NCBI RefSeq assembly: GCF_030908385.1
Contig: NZ_CP133091.1
Coordinates: 1,322,501 to 1,386,500, forward strand
Length of the DNA: 64,000 bases
Source of the DNA: Mangrovimonas sp. YM274
Lineage (GTDB): Bacteria; Bacteroidota; Bacteroidia; Flavobacteriales; Flavobacteriaceae
Reading direction: 5' to 3'
Shown here piece by piece: positions 27,786 to 36,204 of this stretch. Positions within the stretch are counted from its first letter, which is position 1. The number at the start of each line of letters is the position of its first letter. Position numbers and translations under genes: made by a program. Under the pieces are notes generated by a model, which saw only the letters and a program-made list of their open reading frames with translations, was not told the DNA's origin and did not search any database.

Positions 27786-28932
27786 GGGAAGTGTTGTTTT
27801 GATTGTTGGCCTCTTCTATTAGTTGGTTGACAATAGGTTTGGCCTTGTTGTTTCTGTCAAACAGTAAAGGGTAATCGGTTCTTCCTGGAATTGGGAAATC
27901 ATTTTTCCAGGAGTTTCCATCGTTAACGCCCCAAGTAGTAACTCTTGTAATACTCTTGCTGTGTTTTTTCCAAATATTGAATACTTTTTGAAAACGTTCA
28001 TGCTGAGCCATGGCCATAGAATCTGTCAATCCTGCTTTAAAAGGATCCATTTTTTCCATATAGGCAGCTCGTTCGGAAATGTCTGCAGTCATTTGTTTGT
28101 TGGGCCATTTTAACACAGAAAGATCAAATTCGGTTATCATTACAGTGCCCAGTTTCGAAAACGCTTCAATACTTTCTTCGTATACTTTTAGGTCTGGATT
28201 GTCCATGGACACATGACTTTGCATTCCGATGCCTGTTACTTTAATACCTTTCTCCTGAATGGATTTTACAAGGTTGATAGCGCCTTGACGTTTTTCTGGA
28301 TTTGAAAGGTTATAGTCGTTATAGTATAGTTCTGCATTCGGATCTACTTTTTGAGCAATGTCAAACATAATCTCCACCCAATCCGGACCAATGATGTTAT
28401 AAAACTTACTCTCTCTCATAGAGCCATCTTCATTTAAGGCCTCGTTAACTACATCCCAACCTTTTACTTTGTCTTTGTAGCGGGTCATAACCGTGGTAAT
28501 ATGGTTGGTCATACGTGCAATCAATTCTTCTCTATTAATGTCCTTGCCCTTGTCATCTACAAATAGCCAAGAGGGTGTTTGTGAATGCCATGCCAAGGTA
28601 TGCCCTGTTATGAACATGTTATTCCTAATGCCGTAATTAACAAAGGCGTCTGCATCTTTCCAATAATAGCGATCTTTTTCGGGGTGTATTAATCCCGATT
28701 TCATACAGTTTTCGGCAACAATGGCATTAAAATGAGTTTTTATAACGCTGTCTGTAACCGCATCCCGCTTATGGATTTGATTCACATTAAGGGCTGTCCC
28801 AATATAGAAATCATCTTTTAAGGCTTCTTTAAGAGCAGTTGTTTTTGGACTGGTTTCCTCTGTGCTTGCCTGAGGTTCTTTGGATTTACAAGCCACAATC
28901 AATAGAGAAAAAACAAGATATTTAAGTTTCAT
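27778..28932 (-). CDS. Endo-1,4-beta-xylanase, GH10, lipoprotein
   Basis: About 384 residues from the ATG at 28932, which starts the lipoprotein signal MKLKYLVFSLLIVACKSKE (lipobox VAC); an upstream TTG at 28947 is less likely. GH10 features are clear: HTLAWHSQTPSWLF, the acid/base Glu in GWDVVNEALNEDG, TGIGMQSHVSMDNP, and the nucleophile Glu in VMITEFDLSVL. It cleaves xylan backbones at the cell surface or in the periplasm. It lies between the symporter and GH43 genes in a compact xylan-use operon. Confidence 0.94.
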   Translation of the reverse strand: MKLKYLVFSLLIVACKSKEPQASTEETSPKTTALKEALKDDFYIGTALNVNQIHKRDAVTDSVIKTHFNAIVAENCMKSGLIHPEKDRYYWKDADAFVNYGIRNNMFITGHTLAWHSQTPSWLFVDDKGKDINREELIARMTNHITTVMTRYKDKVKGWDVVNEALNEDGSMRESKFYNIIGPDWVEIMFDIAQKVDPNAELYYNDYNLSNPEKRQGAINLVKSIQEKGIKVTGIGMQSHVSMDNPDLKVYEESIEAFSKLGTVMITEFDLSVLKWPNKQMTADISERAAYMEKMDPFKAGLTDSMAMAQHERFQKVFNIWKKHSKSITRVTTWGVNDGNSWKNDFPIPGRTDYPLLFDRNNKAKPIVNQLIEEANNQNNTSHE

Positions 28933-28950
28933 ATAAAAAAGTTTCAATAG

Positions 28951-30405
28951 TTAAAATCGTCGTGCTTTTAGGTCGTTTTCAATTTGGGTTTCCATTTGTT
29001 TGTTAATGACATAGAAAAACAAGATAGCGGCTCCAATTAGAAAGGGAATGGCAGGATAAATACTTATCAACATTTTGGCGCCTTGCGCCACACTATCTGG
29101 TTGTACAATGGCTTGTCCTTCACTAACCATGTCCTTGGTAACGTATCCATAGCGGCCCAAAATCCAGGTGACTAAAGCACCACCTATACTCAATCCTGCT
29201 TTAAGGCCAACCATCATGGCCGAAAAGATGATCGCTGTAGCACGTCTATTAGTACGCCATTCTGAATAATCGGCAACATCGGCAATCATGGCCCAAAGAA
29301 TAGGGATTGTGATACCATAGAAAAAACCGTGAAGGATTTGTGACCAAAACATCAAGCCAACACTTTTTGATTGAAAAAAGTAAAAGGCAATAATAAACAG
29401 GGTGGATATAAATAGGGCAATGCCAAAAACATCCCGTTTGCCATATTTGTCGGCCAATTTTTTGGAAATAGTAATTCCTATTATCATAAAAATAATGCCC
29501 CCTGCATTAAATAACCCAAACCCCGCCGAGACAGGATCTGAGCCAAAAAAGTTTATGCCCATATTGGACATGCTATCCAGAATAGGACTGATGTATTCGG
29601 TCAATGCTGTTTGGTCAACATAATTGTTGAAATAATATACATAGGACCCACCTTTCATGGCAAGGGTGATAAAAATCAAAATGGTTAATGTGAGCATGAT
29701 TACCCAAGGACGATTTTTAAACAGATCGGATAAATCTTCTTTTAAGCTTGATTGCTGTTCTGGTTTAGGAACTATACGCTCTTTGGTAGAGGCAAAGGTA
29801 ATAAGTAGCATAATGGTACCAATAATGGCCAACCAAGTCATGACAGTTTCTATCCCAGCTGCTTTGTCACCATCACCGGCGTACATAATGATGGGTAACA
29901 TGAGCACTTGAACAAAAAACTGAGCAAACATTACAGCTACAAAGCGGTAGGCGGACATACTGTTACGTTCCTTCATATCTCCAGTTATCACCCCACTCAA
30001 TGCGGAATAGGGAAGGTTGTTGGCTGCGTACAGCAAAAGGAGTAGGGTATAGGTTACCACAGCCCAAATAACTTTGCCTTTATAGGAGAAGTCCGGAGTA
30101 GTAAAAGCCAAAAGCGCTATCACGCCCAAAGGGACTGCGGTATACAGGATCCAGGGTCTAAATTTTCCCCAACGCGATTGGGTTCTATCAGCAAGGACTC
30201 CAATGATTGGGTTAAAAATAAATGCAGCCACAAGCCCAACCGAGAGCATAATGGCCGAAGCATGATTGTTTTCCAAACCATAAATGTCGGTATAGAAAAA
30301 TGCTAAATAGGTAATTAAGGTTTGAAATACTAGGTTAGCTGCCAAATCTCCCAAGGCGTAGCCTACCTTTTCCACTACGGAGAGTTGTTGTGAATCTGAA
30401 GTCAT
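28951..30405 (-). CDS. GPH-family sugar:cation symporter (MFS), probably for xylosides
   Basis: A 484-residue inner-membrane transporter with about twelve helices. It opens SVVEKVGYALGDLAANLVFQTL and has NPIIGVLADRTQSRWGKFRPWIL, the glycoside-pentoside-hexuronide symporter signature, with a matching DKYGKRDVFG loop between helices 8 and 9. It is the first gene of the xylan operon (symporter, GH10, GH43), so xylobiose or short xylo-oligosaccharides are the likely cargo. No SusC/SusD pair or regulator lies nearby. Confidence 0.92.
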   Translation of the reverse strand: MTSDSQQLSVVEKVGYALGDLAANLVFQTLITYLAFFYTDIYGLENNHASAIMLSVGLVAAFIFNPIIGVLADRTQSRWGKFRPWILYTAVPLGVIALLAFTTPDFSYKGKVIWAVVTYTLLLLLYAANNLPYSALSGVITGDMKERNSMSAYRFVAVMFAQFFVQVLMLPIIMYAGDGDKAAGIETVMTWLAIIGTIMLLITFASTKERIVPKPEQQSSLKEDLSDLFKNRPWVIMLTLTILIFITLAMKGGSYVYYFNNYVDQTALTEYISPILDSMSNMGINFFGSDPVSAGFGLFNAGGIIFMIIGITISKKLADKYGKRDVFGIALFISTLFIIAFYFFQSKSVGLMFWSQILHGFFYGITIPILWAMIADVADYSEWRTNRRATAIIFSAMMVGLKAGLSIGGALVTWILGRYGYVTKDMVSEGQAIVQPDSVAQGAKMLISIYPAIPFLIGAAILFFYVINKQMETQIENDLKARRF

Positions 30406-30740
30406 CTACAAGTAGTTTAATGTATGGGTTAGAAGTTAGTTTTTTAGGATTATTACTTCAGCACATCTCTCCCCAGACTGTAAATAATTCAGTCGTTTTG
30501 CCTTTTCAGTTTTCGGCTTGCAGAAATAATCTCTTTGCAATCTACGAAAAATATAGGCTAATTTTAAGGAAAAACGCAATCGATTGTGAAAAAAATACGG
30601 ATAATGAAATTTGTGAGTGAAATTGCGGGTTTTGAAAGGATTTTTTAATTCAAACAGGAACAAAAAAAAGATGCCCAAATGGACATCTTTATATTGTTAG
30701 GTTCAGAGAAGTTCAGATTCTCTATTTCTACTTGATTAAG
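30406..30740. other. Intergenic region between the xylan operon and sod
   Basis: About 335 bases hold the upstream region of the symporter gene and the 3' end of sod. A sod terminator hairpin lies at 30662-30690. A 10-bp palindrome CAATCGATTG occurs near 30578-30587. No exact TAnnTTTG box was found for the xylan operon. A minus-strand 80-codon frame here looks like chance. Confidence 0.5.
30662..30690 (-). terminator. Probable rho-independent terminator of sod
   Basis: Read on the minus strand, AAAGATGTCC, a short loop, then GGGCATCTTT runs into a T-tract of eight. One bulged base interrupts the stem. It lies about 50 bases after the sod stop. Confidence 0.75.
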
Positions 30741-31349
30741 TTATTCAATTATACCTCCACAGCTCACACGAGTTCCGGCTGCCCCAGATGGTTGGGACGT
30801 GAAATCGTCTGTTCCTTCATGAACAATAACTGCCTTTCCTAAAATGTCTTTTGCAGGGTCTCCACAACCAATACACCATTCATCCGTACTAAAGTTAATG
30901 GCTCCATTTCCTTTGGCGTCGGCAGTAAAGTTGCCAATATCACCTTTGTGGTACCCCTCTGGGCTTCCCCATTTTCCGTGAGGTTGTGCCGTTGGGTTCC
31001 AGTGGCCTCCAGAAGATTTACCGTCATCAGAAGAGCAATCTGCTTTTTCATGTAAGTGGATTGCATGGTCGCCTTCGCTTAAACCTTCAAACACAGCCGT
31101 CATGGATACAATGCCCTTAGATTCTTTAAACAGAACACTTCCTGAAACATTACTGTTGCTTTTGGGATCCAATGTTATCTTAATCTTTTTTGTTTCTACA
31201 GGAGTGCTCTCCACTGTTTTAGCAGGAGTAGCCACAGTTTCTGTAGTTTCCTGTTCAGTGCTCTCGCTTGTTTTTTTATTGTCGTTTTTACATCCCCATA
31301 GAAGGCCCAAAGCCACCATAGGAACTATTAAATAAGATTTTTTCATCAT
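30741..31349 (-). CDS. Cu/Zn superoxide dismutase family lipoprotein
   Basis: A 202-residue protein with signal MKKSYLIVPMVALGLLWGCK (lipobox LWGC), a Thr/Glu-rich linker (25-55), then a SodC domain. Metal ligands are visible in GDHAIHLHEKADCSSDDGKSSGGHWNP and PHG, and the C-terminal motif VIVHEGTDDFTSQPSGAAGTRVSCGGI has the last Cu ligand His and the active-site Arg. It converts superoxide to peroxide in the periplasm. Its start is ATG at 31349 (or 31346). A -7-like TAACTTTC lies 22 bases upstream on the minus strand. Confidence 0.93.
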   Translation of the reverse strand: MMKKSYLIVPMVALGLLWGCKNDNKKTSESTEQETTETVATPAKTVESTPVETKKIKITLDPKSNSNVSGSVLFKESKGIVSMTAVFEGLSEGDHAIHLHEKADCSSDDGKSSGGHWNPTAQPHGKWGSPEGYHKGDIGNFTADAKGNGAINFSTDEWCIGCGDPAKDILGKAVIVHEGTDDFTSQPSGAAGTRVSCGGIIE

Positions 31350-31545
31350 TAATTTGGTTTGAATTTTATCGAAAGTTACATATTAAAAGAGGAAAACTAA
31401 AATTTATTTTGAAGCTGTTAGAGCATTTATTTGATTTATAGCTGTTAAGATTTTCGATGTTAATTTCATGTTGATTGTACGTAAAAGCTGAATAAAAATC
31501 GTAATTTTATGCTTGGAAAAAACATAACCTAAACTACTTATTACA

Positions 31546-32379
31546 ATGAAAAAAATTATTGTACCCGTTGATTTCTCTGAATATTCTGAATATGCATTGG
31601 AAGTAGCGGCAGCCATAGCCAAAGAGCACAATAGCGAATTAATGGTTATGCACATGCTTGAAATCTCTGATGCAGTGCTTAACACAGGCGATTTAGAGCA
31701 GGGAGAAAAAGCTGTATTTTTATTAAAAATTGCAGAGCAAAAATTTGAAACCTTTTTAGATAAGCCTTATTTGGAGGGATTAACAGTAACTCCAGTGGTA
31801 AAACATTTTAAGGTATTTAGCGAATTGGCAGAAGTAGCAGCCAACCACAGTGTAGATTTAATTGTGATGGGCTCTCAGGGAGCAAGTGGCTTCTCTGAAA
31901 TCTTTGTAGGATCCAATACCGAAAAAGTGGTACGACATTCCGAAGTGCCAGTATTGGTGGTTAAGGAAAAATTGACCAGCGTAGAGTTTAATAACGTGGT
32001 ATTCGCCAATGATTTCTCGGGAAAATCTATCAAGGCTTACAAGAAAGCAATGAAGCTTTTTAAGGGGATGAATGTAACACCTCATGTGCTATATGTGAAC
32101 TTGCCTTCAGACCACTTTAGAAACTCTGATGAGATCGAAGAAAAAATTACGACATTTTTAGAAAAGGCCGATGGCAATTTAGACCAAAAGGAGAATGTAT
32201 CGGTAGTAAACGATTATACCGTAGAAGGCGGAGTATTCAATTATGCTAATAAAATTGATGCCGATTTAATAGCCGTTGCTACTCATGGTAGAACTGGTTT
32301 CTTGCATTTCTTTGAGGGAAGTATTTCTGAAGATATTGCGAACCATGCATCATTACCTGTGTTGACATTTAAGATGTAA
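31546..32379 (+). CDS. Universal stress protein with two Usp domains
   Basis: A 277-residue tandem UspA protein. The first domain starts MKKIIVPVDFSEYSEYALEVAAAIAKEH and ends with DLIVMGSQGASGFSEIFVGSNTEKVVRHSEVPVLVVK, the G-2x-G-9x-G(S/T) ATP-binding pattern. The second half begins NNVVFANDFSG and ends DLIAVATHGRTGFLHFFEGSISEDIANHASLPVLTF. Single-gene transcript with a strong terminator, next to the cbb3 oxidase operon. Usp genes of this type are often oxygen-responsive, which would fit the neighbourhood, but no site was identified. Confidence 0.92.
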   Translation: MKKIIVPVDFSEYSEYALEVAAAIAKEHNSELMVMHMLEISDAVLNTGDLEQGEKAVFLLKIAEQKFETFLDKPYLEGLTVTPVVKHFKVFSELAEVAANHSVDLIVMGSQGASGFSEIFVGSNTEKVVRHSEVPVLVVKEKLTSVEFNNVVFANDFSGKSIKAYKKAMKLFKGMNVTPHVLYVNLPSDHFRNSDEIEEKITTFLEKADGNLDQKENVSVVNDYTVEGGVFNYANKIDADLIAVATHGRTGFLHFFEGSISEDIANHASLPVLTFKM

Positions 32380-32400
32380 CCTTGTTTAAGTTGATAATAA

Positions 32401-32428
32401 AAAAGGGTTGGAAACTCCAACCCTTTTT
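32401..32428. terminator. Bidirectional rho-independent terminator between usp and the cco operon end
   Basis: AAAAGGGTTGG, loop AAACT, CCAACCCTTTTT. The 11-bp stem has A-runs on one side and T-runs on the other, so it can end transcription of the universal stress gene and of the converging cco operon. Confidence 0.92.
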
Positions 32429-32435
32429 TATTTGA

Positions 32436-33137
32436 TCAATGACACTCTATTTGGCTATTGGCCATTGGAGTAGAAGGTGCTGGAGAAAGGTAAGGAATGC
32501 CCAATCCCAATCCGCGTAGTATGAAGAGTAGACCAATTATTACTACAAATACGGGAATGGCTTTTTGGATGCGCTGTTTTACGGTGGTATTTAAAAACTT
32601 GCCTAAGTATATGGCAGAGGTCATTAAAGGCACCGTCCCCAGTCCAAAAAGTACCATATATAAGCTACCTTCTAACATATTATGGTTGGCTATGGCTCCA
32701 AATATGGCCATGTAGACTAGGCCACATGGTAAAAAGCCATTTAAAAAGCCAATGGTTAAAAAGGTATCGGCAGTCCTCTTTTGTAATGCTTTGCCTAAGC
32801 CTTGTTTGATTTTGGATATTCCTTTAAAGATAGGAGTTGTTACACGTGATGTTGCCCAATTACCTTGGGGTAAGAGGATTGCCAAAATCATAAGTACCCC
32901 AATGGCAATTGATAATTGTTGCTGGATTCCAAAAAGGTATAGGCTTTTTCCAATAAGGCCAAAAACAAAGCCCATTATGCTATAGGCCAAAATGCGCCCA
33001 AAGTGGTAAATGGCAATTTGTCCTACTTTTTTGAAACTGTTGGAACGGTCTACAGGCAGCATAAAGGCTATAGGCCCGCACATGCCTACGCAGTGCAAAC
33101 TTCCCAATAATCCCAATATAAATGCTGTCCAAAGCAT
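32436..33137 (-). CDS. Sulfite exporter TauE/SafE-type membrane protein of the cbb3 operon
   Basis: A 233-residue protein with six to seven membrane helices. It begins with LGLLGSLHCVGMCGPIAFML, the Cys-x3-Cys-containing helix typical of the SafE/UreH-like family found next to cco genes, and has NGFLPCGLVYMAIFGA. Members next to cbb3 oxidase genes are thought to help copper delivery or cytochrome maturation. It is the last gene of the eight-gene cco operon, 3 bases after ccoH. The exact ligand is not known. Confidence 0.88.
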   Translation of the reverse strand: MLWTAFILGLLGSLHCVGMCGPIAFMLPVDRSNSFKKVGQIAIYHFGRILAYSIMGFVFGLIGKSLYLFGIQQQLSIAIGVLMILAILLPQGNWATSRVTTPIFKGISKIKQGLGKALQKRTADTFLTIGFLNGFLPCGLVYMAIFGAIANHNMLEGSLYMVLFGLGTVPLMTSAIYLGKFLNTTVKQRIQKAIPVFVVIIGLLFILRGLGLGIPYLSPAPSTPMANSQIECH

Positions 33138-33140
33138 AGT

Positions 33141-33584
33141 TTAGTAAACAATTTGTTGTTTGTATAAATAGGCATTGTCCTCGTAAGACCAATCCACCCT
33201 AATATCCCAACGTCCTTCCAAAAGGTGGTCATTAGGTATTAAAAGACTGTGATTGGTTAACTTGATAGGAGCCTTGTAGTCCAAATGCTTGTTGGATGGG
33301 CGGTACAATTCAATATTGCCTGTAATTTTTTGAGCTTGTAAATTCTCAGGAAAGCTTATCAACATACCGCTATCTGTTTTTTGCCAACGTAGATTGCTCT
33401 CTAAACTTTTGGCATTATTTAGTTTATCAATATCATTTTGGAATTGCAATTCCTGCTGATAGTAATCCTCGGTTACCAAATGATGGTCGTTACGATCCTT
33501 ACTCATCATAATTACAAAATAGAGGATAAAGCTCATAAAGGCTATAAAGGCAATCACAATTCCGGTTCCCCAATTAAATTTCAT
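33141..33584 (-). CDS. ccoH: CcoH/FixH family cbb3 oxidase assembly protein
   Basis: A 147-residue protein with one N-terminal membrane helix (GIVIAFIAFMSFILYFVIMM), then DRNDHHLVTEDYYQQELQFQNDIDKLNNAKSL, typical of FixH/CcoH, and a periplasmic beta-rich part with EGRWDIRVDW. It helps assemble or stabilise the cbb3 oxidase. It lies between ccoG and the SafE gene with short gaps. Confidence 0.9.
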   Translation of the reverse strand: MKFNWGTGIVIAFIAFMSFILYFVIMMSKDRNDHHLVTEDYYQQELQFQNDIDKLNNAKSLESNLRWQKTDSGMLISFPENLQAQKITGNIELYRPSNKHLDYKAPIKLTNHSLLIPNDHLLEGRWDIRVDWSYEDNAYLYKQQIVY

Positions 33585-33604
33585 ATCGCAATAGTTGTTT
33601 TTAA

Positions 33605-35029
33605 TTATTTATAACTTCTCGGGCCTAAAAAATTAACCGTGGTGGTTTCAATCAGTTCTTCGTTACTATACACGTCGATGGTTAATTTATTTTTATCACC
33701 CCTTAAATCTCCTTGTTTTATTTCAATAAATAAAGTCCCTTCTGAAAGGCCTTGGCCTGGCACATCAAATTTTTCATTGGCAGACACCAAATTAATGATG
33801 CCTTCATAGTTTCTTAGTTTGAAACCAATATTTTCAATGTCCTTGGATGTTTTGTTGACCAATTTATAGGTGAAGACATTGCTGATAACATTGTCTTCTT
33901 TGTGTTCGTACAGTTGCCCCGGTAATCTTAATATCGTTGCTTCAACATCACTTCGTAATGCCAAAAGGCCGATCAAAAATCCTATCAATATGGTAAGAAC
34001 AGCAATGTAACCTTTCATGCGAAGGGTAAGTTTGAATTTCTCCTTCTTTTCAATTTCATTCTCACTGGCATATCGAATCAATCCTTTTGGAAGATTGATG
34101 CTTTCCATGATATGGTCGCATTCATCTATACAAGCTGTACAGTTCACACATTCCAACTGGGTCCCGTTTCTAATGTCGATACCGGTAGGGCAAACGTTTA
34201 CACATTGCAGGCAGTCAATACAATCACCATGGCCAAGGGCTTGACGGTCTTCATTTTTTCTGAATTTTTTACGTCCATTTTCTCCCTCGCCACGTTTGTG
34301 GTCATAGGCTACCACAATGGATTTGGTATCCAAGAGTACTCCTTGTAACCTTCCGTAAGGGCAGGCGATAATACACACTTGTTCCCTAAACCAGGCAAAC
34401 ACAAAATAGAATACACCAGTAAATATGAGCAGCGGAAATAAAGTGCCCAAATGATCTAACGGGCCATCTTTGATATGGGAAATCAAAGTGTCGCTACCAA
34501 TTAGGTAGGCTAAAAACACATTGGCAATAAGAAAGGAGATCAATAAAAAGATACTCCATTTTATAACTCGCTTTCTAATTTTTTCTGCATTCCAAGGTTG
34601 CCTGTCCAAGCGCATTTGTTTGCCACGATCACCATCAATCCAATATTCGATACGACGAAAGACCATTTCCATAAAAATGGTCTGTGGACAAATCCATCCA
34701 CAAAAGATACGTCCGAAACCCACAGTGAACAAAGTGATGAACAAGATGCCAATCACCATGGCAATCACAAACAAATAGAAGTCCTGTGGCCAAAATGGGA
34801 ATCCAAAAATGTTAAAGCGCCTTTCCAGCACATTGAACAGTAAAAATTGGTTGCCATTAATTTTGATAAAAGGAGCCAAAACCAAAAACGCCAACAACGC
34901 ATAGCTTACCAACTTCCGTTTGTCGTAGTAGGGGCCACTAGGTTTTTTGGGGTATACCCAAGCGCGATTTCCTTCTTTGGTAACGGTGCCAATAGAATCT
35001 CTAAAGGTTTCTTGTTCCGGAGTATCCAT
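33605..35029 (-). CDS. ccoG: Cytochrome c oxidase accessory protein CcoG (FixG-like)
   Basis: A 474-residue membrane ferredoxin-type protein. Several helices are combined with cysteine motifs CGWICPQTIFMEM and CIIACPYGRLQG, and two 4Fe-4S clusters' worth of Cys in CIDCLQCVNVCPTG and CVNCTACIDECD. The C-terminal domain (after about 345) is an Ig-like periplasmic part (IG-FixG_C). CcoG is a cupric reductase in copper loading of cbb3 oxidases. It lies 9 bases after ccoP. Confidence 0.95.
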   Translation of the reverse strand: MDTPEQETFRDSIGTVTKEGNRAWVYPKKPSGPYYDKRKLVSYALLAFLVLAPFIKINGNQFLLFNVLERRFNIFGFPFWPQDFYLFVIAMVIGILFITLFTVGFGRIFCGWICPQTIFMEMVFRRIEYWIDGDRGKQMRLDRQPWNAEKIRKRVIKWSIFLLISFLIANVFLAYLIGSDTLISHIKDGPLDHLGTLFPLLIFTGVFYFVFAWFREQVCIIACPYGRLQGVLLDTKSIVVAYDHKRGEGENGRKKFRKNEDRQALGHGDCIDCLQCVNVCPTGIDIRNGTQLECVNCTACIDECDHIMESINLPKGLIRYASENEIEKKEKFKLTLRMKGYIAVLTILIGFLIGLLALRSDVEATILRLPGQLYEHKEDNVISNVFTYKLVNKTSKDIENIGFKLRNYEGIINLVSANEKFDVPGQGLSEGTLFIEIKQGDLRGDKNKLTIDVYSNEELIETTTVNFLGPRSYK

Positions 35030-35038
35030 AGTTTAAGT

Positions 35039-36016
35039 TTATTGTACTGGGGCAGTGGCGGTAGAGTCTACCATTGTTTCTGCTTCAGTTTCGTCTGGGG
35101 TTGCTGGTGCTTCAGGCGTTTCGGCTGGAGCGGTTTGACCTTCTGGAGCCCATAAGTCACCTTGAGGTTCTTTAGGTTCGGCAGGCGTAGTGCCTTGGAA
35201 CTCTAAAACATAGCTGGCAACCTGAGCAATTTCAGAAGGTTTTAGACTTTGTTTCCAAGCAATCATCCCTTTTCCGTTACGCCCTCCTTCTGAAATGGTA
35301 TGGAATACATTTTTGATGCCACCACCCAAAATCCAATAATTATCGGTTAGGTTAGGACCAATTCCTCCACCACCATCGGCTTTGTGACAAGCTACACAGT
35401 TGGTGTCGAATATGACCTTTCCAGCGCTAAGATCTTTAGCATCAGTTAGCACTTCAACGGTATTGGCATCAACCAAGTCTTTGGCTGTTCTTTTGTATTC
35501 CTCAATGGCTTCTTTAGCTTCCGCATATTCTGTTTTCAGTTCGTCATACTGTCCGTCGGCATCAAATACTTCATATTTTACCAAATACACAAAGGCGAAA
35601 ATTATGGTAGCATAAAAACCGTATAACCACCAAGGAGGTAGGTCGTTGTCAAGCTCTTTTATGCCATCGTAATTGTGGTCCAGAATAATCTCGTGCTCCA
35701 ATTCTATTGGTTTAGAACCTAAAAGTTTTAGGTAGGTACGTTTTATCCAGGACACAAATTTTGGGTCTTTAGCCTGGGCTGCATCATAACGTTTTTTACC
35801 TTCTTCGTCAAGACTTTGGTATAGGATATTGTCCATAGAGCTTACAATACCCTCAATACCTATTAATAATAGCAGTACAAAGATGACAAATAGCAATAAT
35901 GCAGGCTGTTCTAAAATGGCAGGCTTGCCATGGGATTCTATATTATATTCTATGAGTCCTACTATGACAAAGAATATTAGCGGTACTCGTATCCAAGATG
36001 GAATTAATTTTCTCAT
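35039..36016 (-). CDS. ccoP: cbb3-type cytochrome c oxidase, CcoP-like subunit with a single heme c site
   Basis: About 325 residues from the ATG at 36016; an open frame continues upstream to 36097 but overlaps ccoQ, so the shorter start is right. Two N-terminal helices, a third near 132-150, then a periplasmic cytochrome c domain with CVACH (207-211) and a likely axial Met in GKGMIAWK (251). Proteobacterial CcoP has two CxxCH motifs; only one is present here. A Pro/Glu/Thr-rich tail ends the protein. It carries electrons to CcoNO at the cytoplasmic membrane. Confidence 0.9.
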   Translation of the reverse strand: MRKLIPSWIRVPLIFFVIVGLIEYNIESHGKPAILEQPALLLFVIFVLLLLIGIEGIVSSMDNILYQSLDEEGKKRYDAAQAKDPKFVSWIKRTYLKLLGSKPIELEHEIILDHNYDGIKELDNDLPPWWLYGFYATIIFAFVYLVKYEVFDADGQYDELKTEYAEAKEAIEEYKRTAKDLVDANTVEVLTDAKDLSAGKVIFDTNCVACHKADGGGGIGPNLTDNYWILGGGIKNVFHTISEGGRNGKGMIAWKQSLKPSEIAQVASYVLEFQGTTPAEPKEPQGDLWAPEGQTAPAETPEAPATPDETEAETMVDSTATAPVQ

Positions 36017-36018
36017 GA

Positions 36019-36198
36019 TTAATCGATATTTTGGTTGTCTAATGGAAGGTTGCTCATTCTTGATATGTACTCTTTTTTGGCGGTAAATACCCACCAAAAA
36101 AGAAGTACAAAAAAGATGAAGAATATCATAAGGGAAATAATAGGGTAGACCTCTATCCCTTCAATACTGTCCATGTGATGTTTTATAAATTTTAACAT
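36019..36198 (-). CDS. ccoQ: CcoQ-like cbb3 oxidase small subunit, 59 aa
   Basis: A 59-residue frame from ATG 36198 to TAA 36019: N-terminal MLKFIKHHMDSIEGIEVYP, one membrane helix IISLMIFFIFFVLLFWWVF, then TAKKEYISRMSNLPL and an acidic end. The layout matches CcoQ/FixQ subunits, which are short and poorly conserved. It sits exactly between ccoNO (6 bases upstream) and ccoP (2 bases downstream), the usual CcoQ position. The flavobacterial form with MDSIEGIEVYPI before the helix supports the call. Confidence 0.88.
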   Translation of the reverse strand: MLKFIKHHMDSIEGIEVYPIISLMIFFIFFVLLFWWVFTAKKEYISRMSNLPLDNQNID

Positions 36199-36204
36199 AA
36201 GGCC

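Noticed and set aside
30578-30587. Palindrome CAATCGATTG before the symporter gene as an operator
   Set aside because: Ten bases is short enough to arise by chance in this AT-rich gap and it is not placed next to a recognisable promoter.
30436-30678. Minus-strand 80-codon frame upstream of the xylan operon
   Set aside because: Low-complexity Phe/Lys-rich product, overlaps the sod terminator, no supporting start region.
36017-36097. Longer N-terminus for CcoP
   Set aside because: The extension is ccoQ read in another frame; ATG 36016 starts with a normal membrane helix 2 bases after the ccoQ stop.
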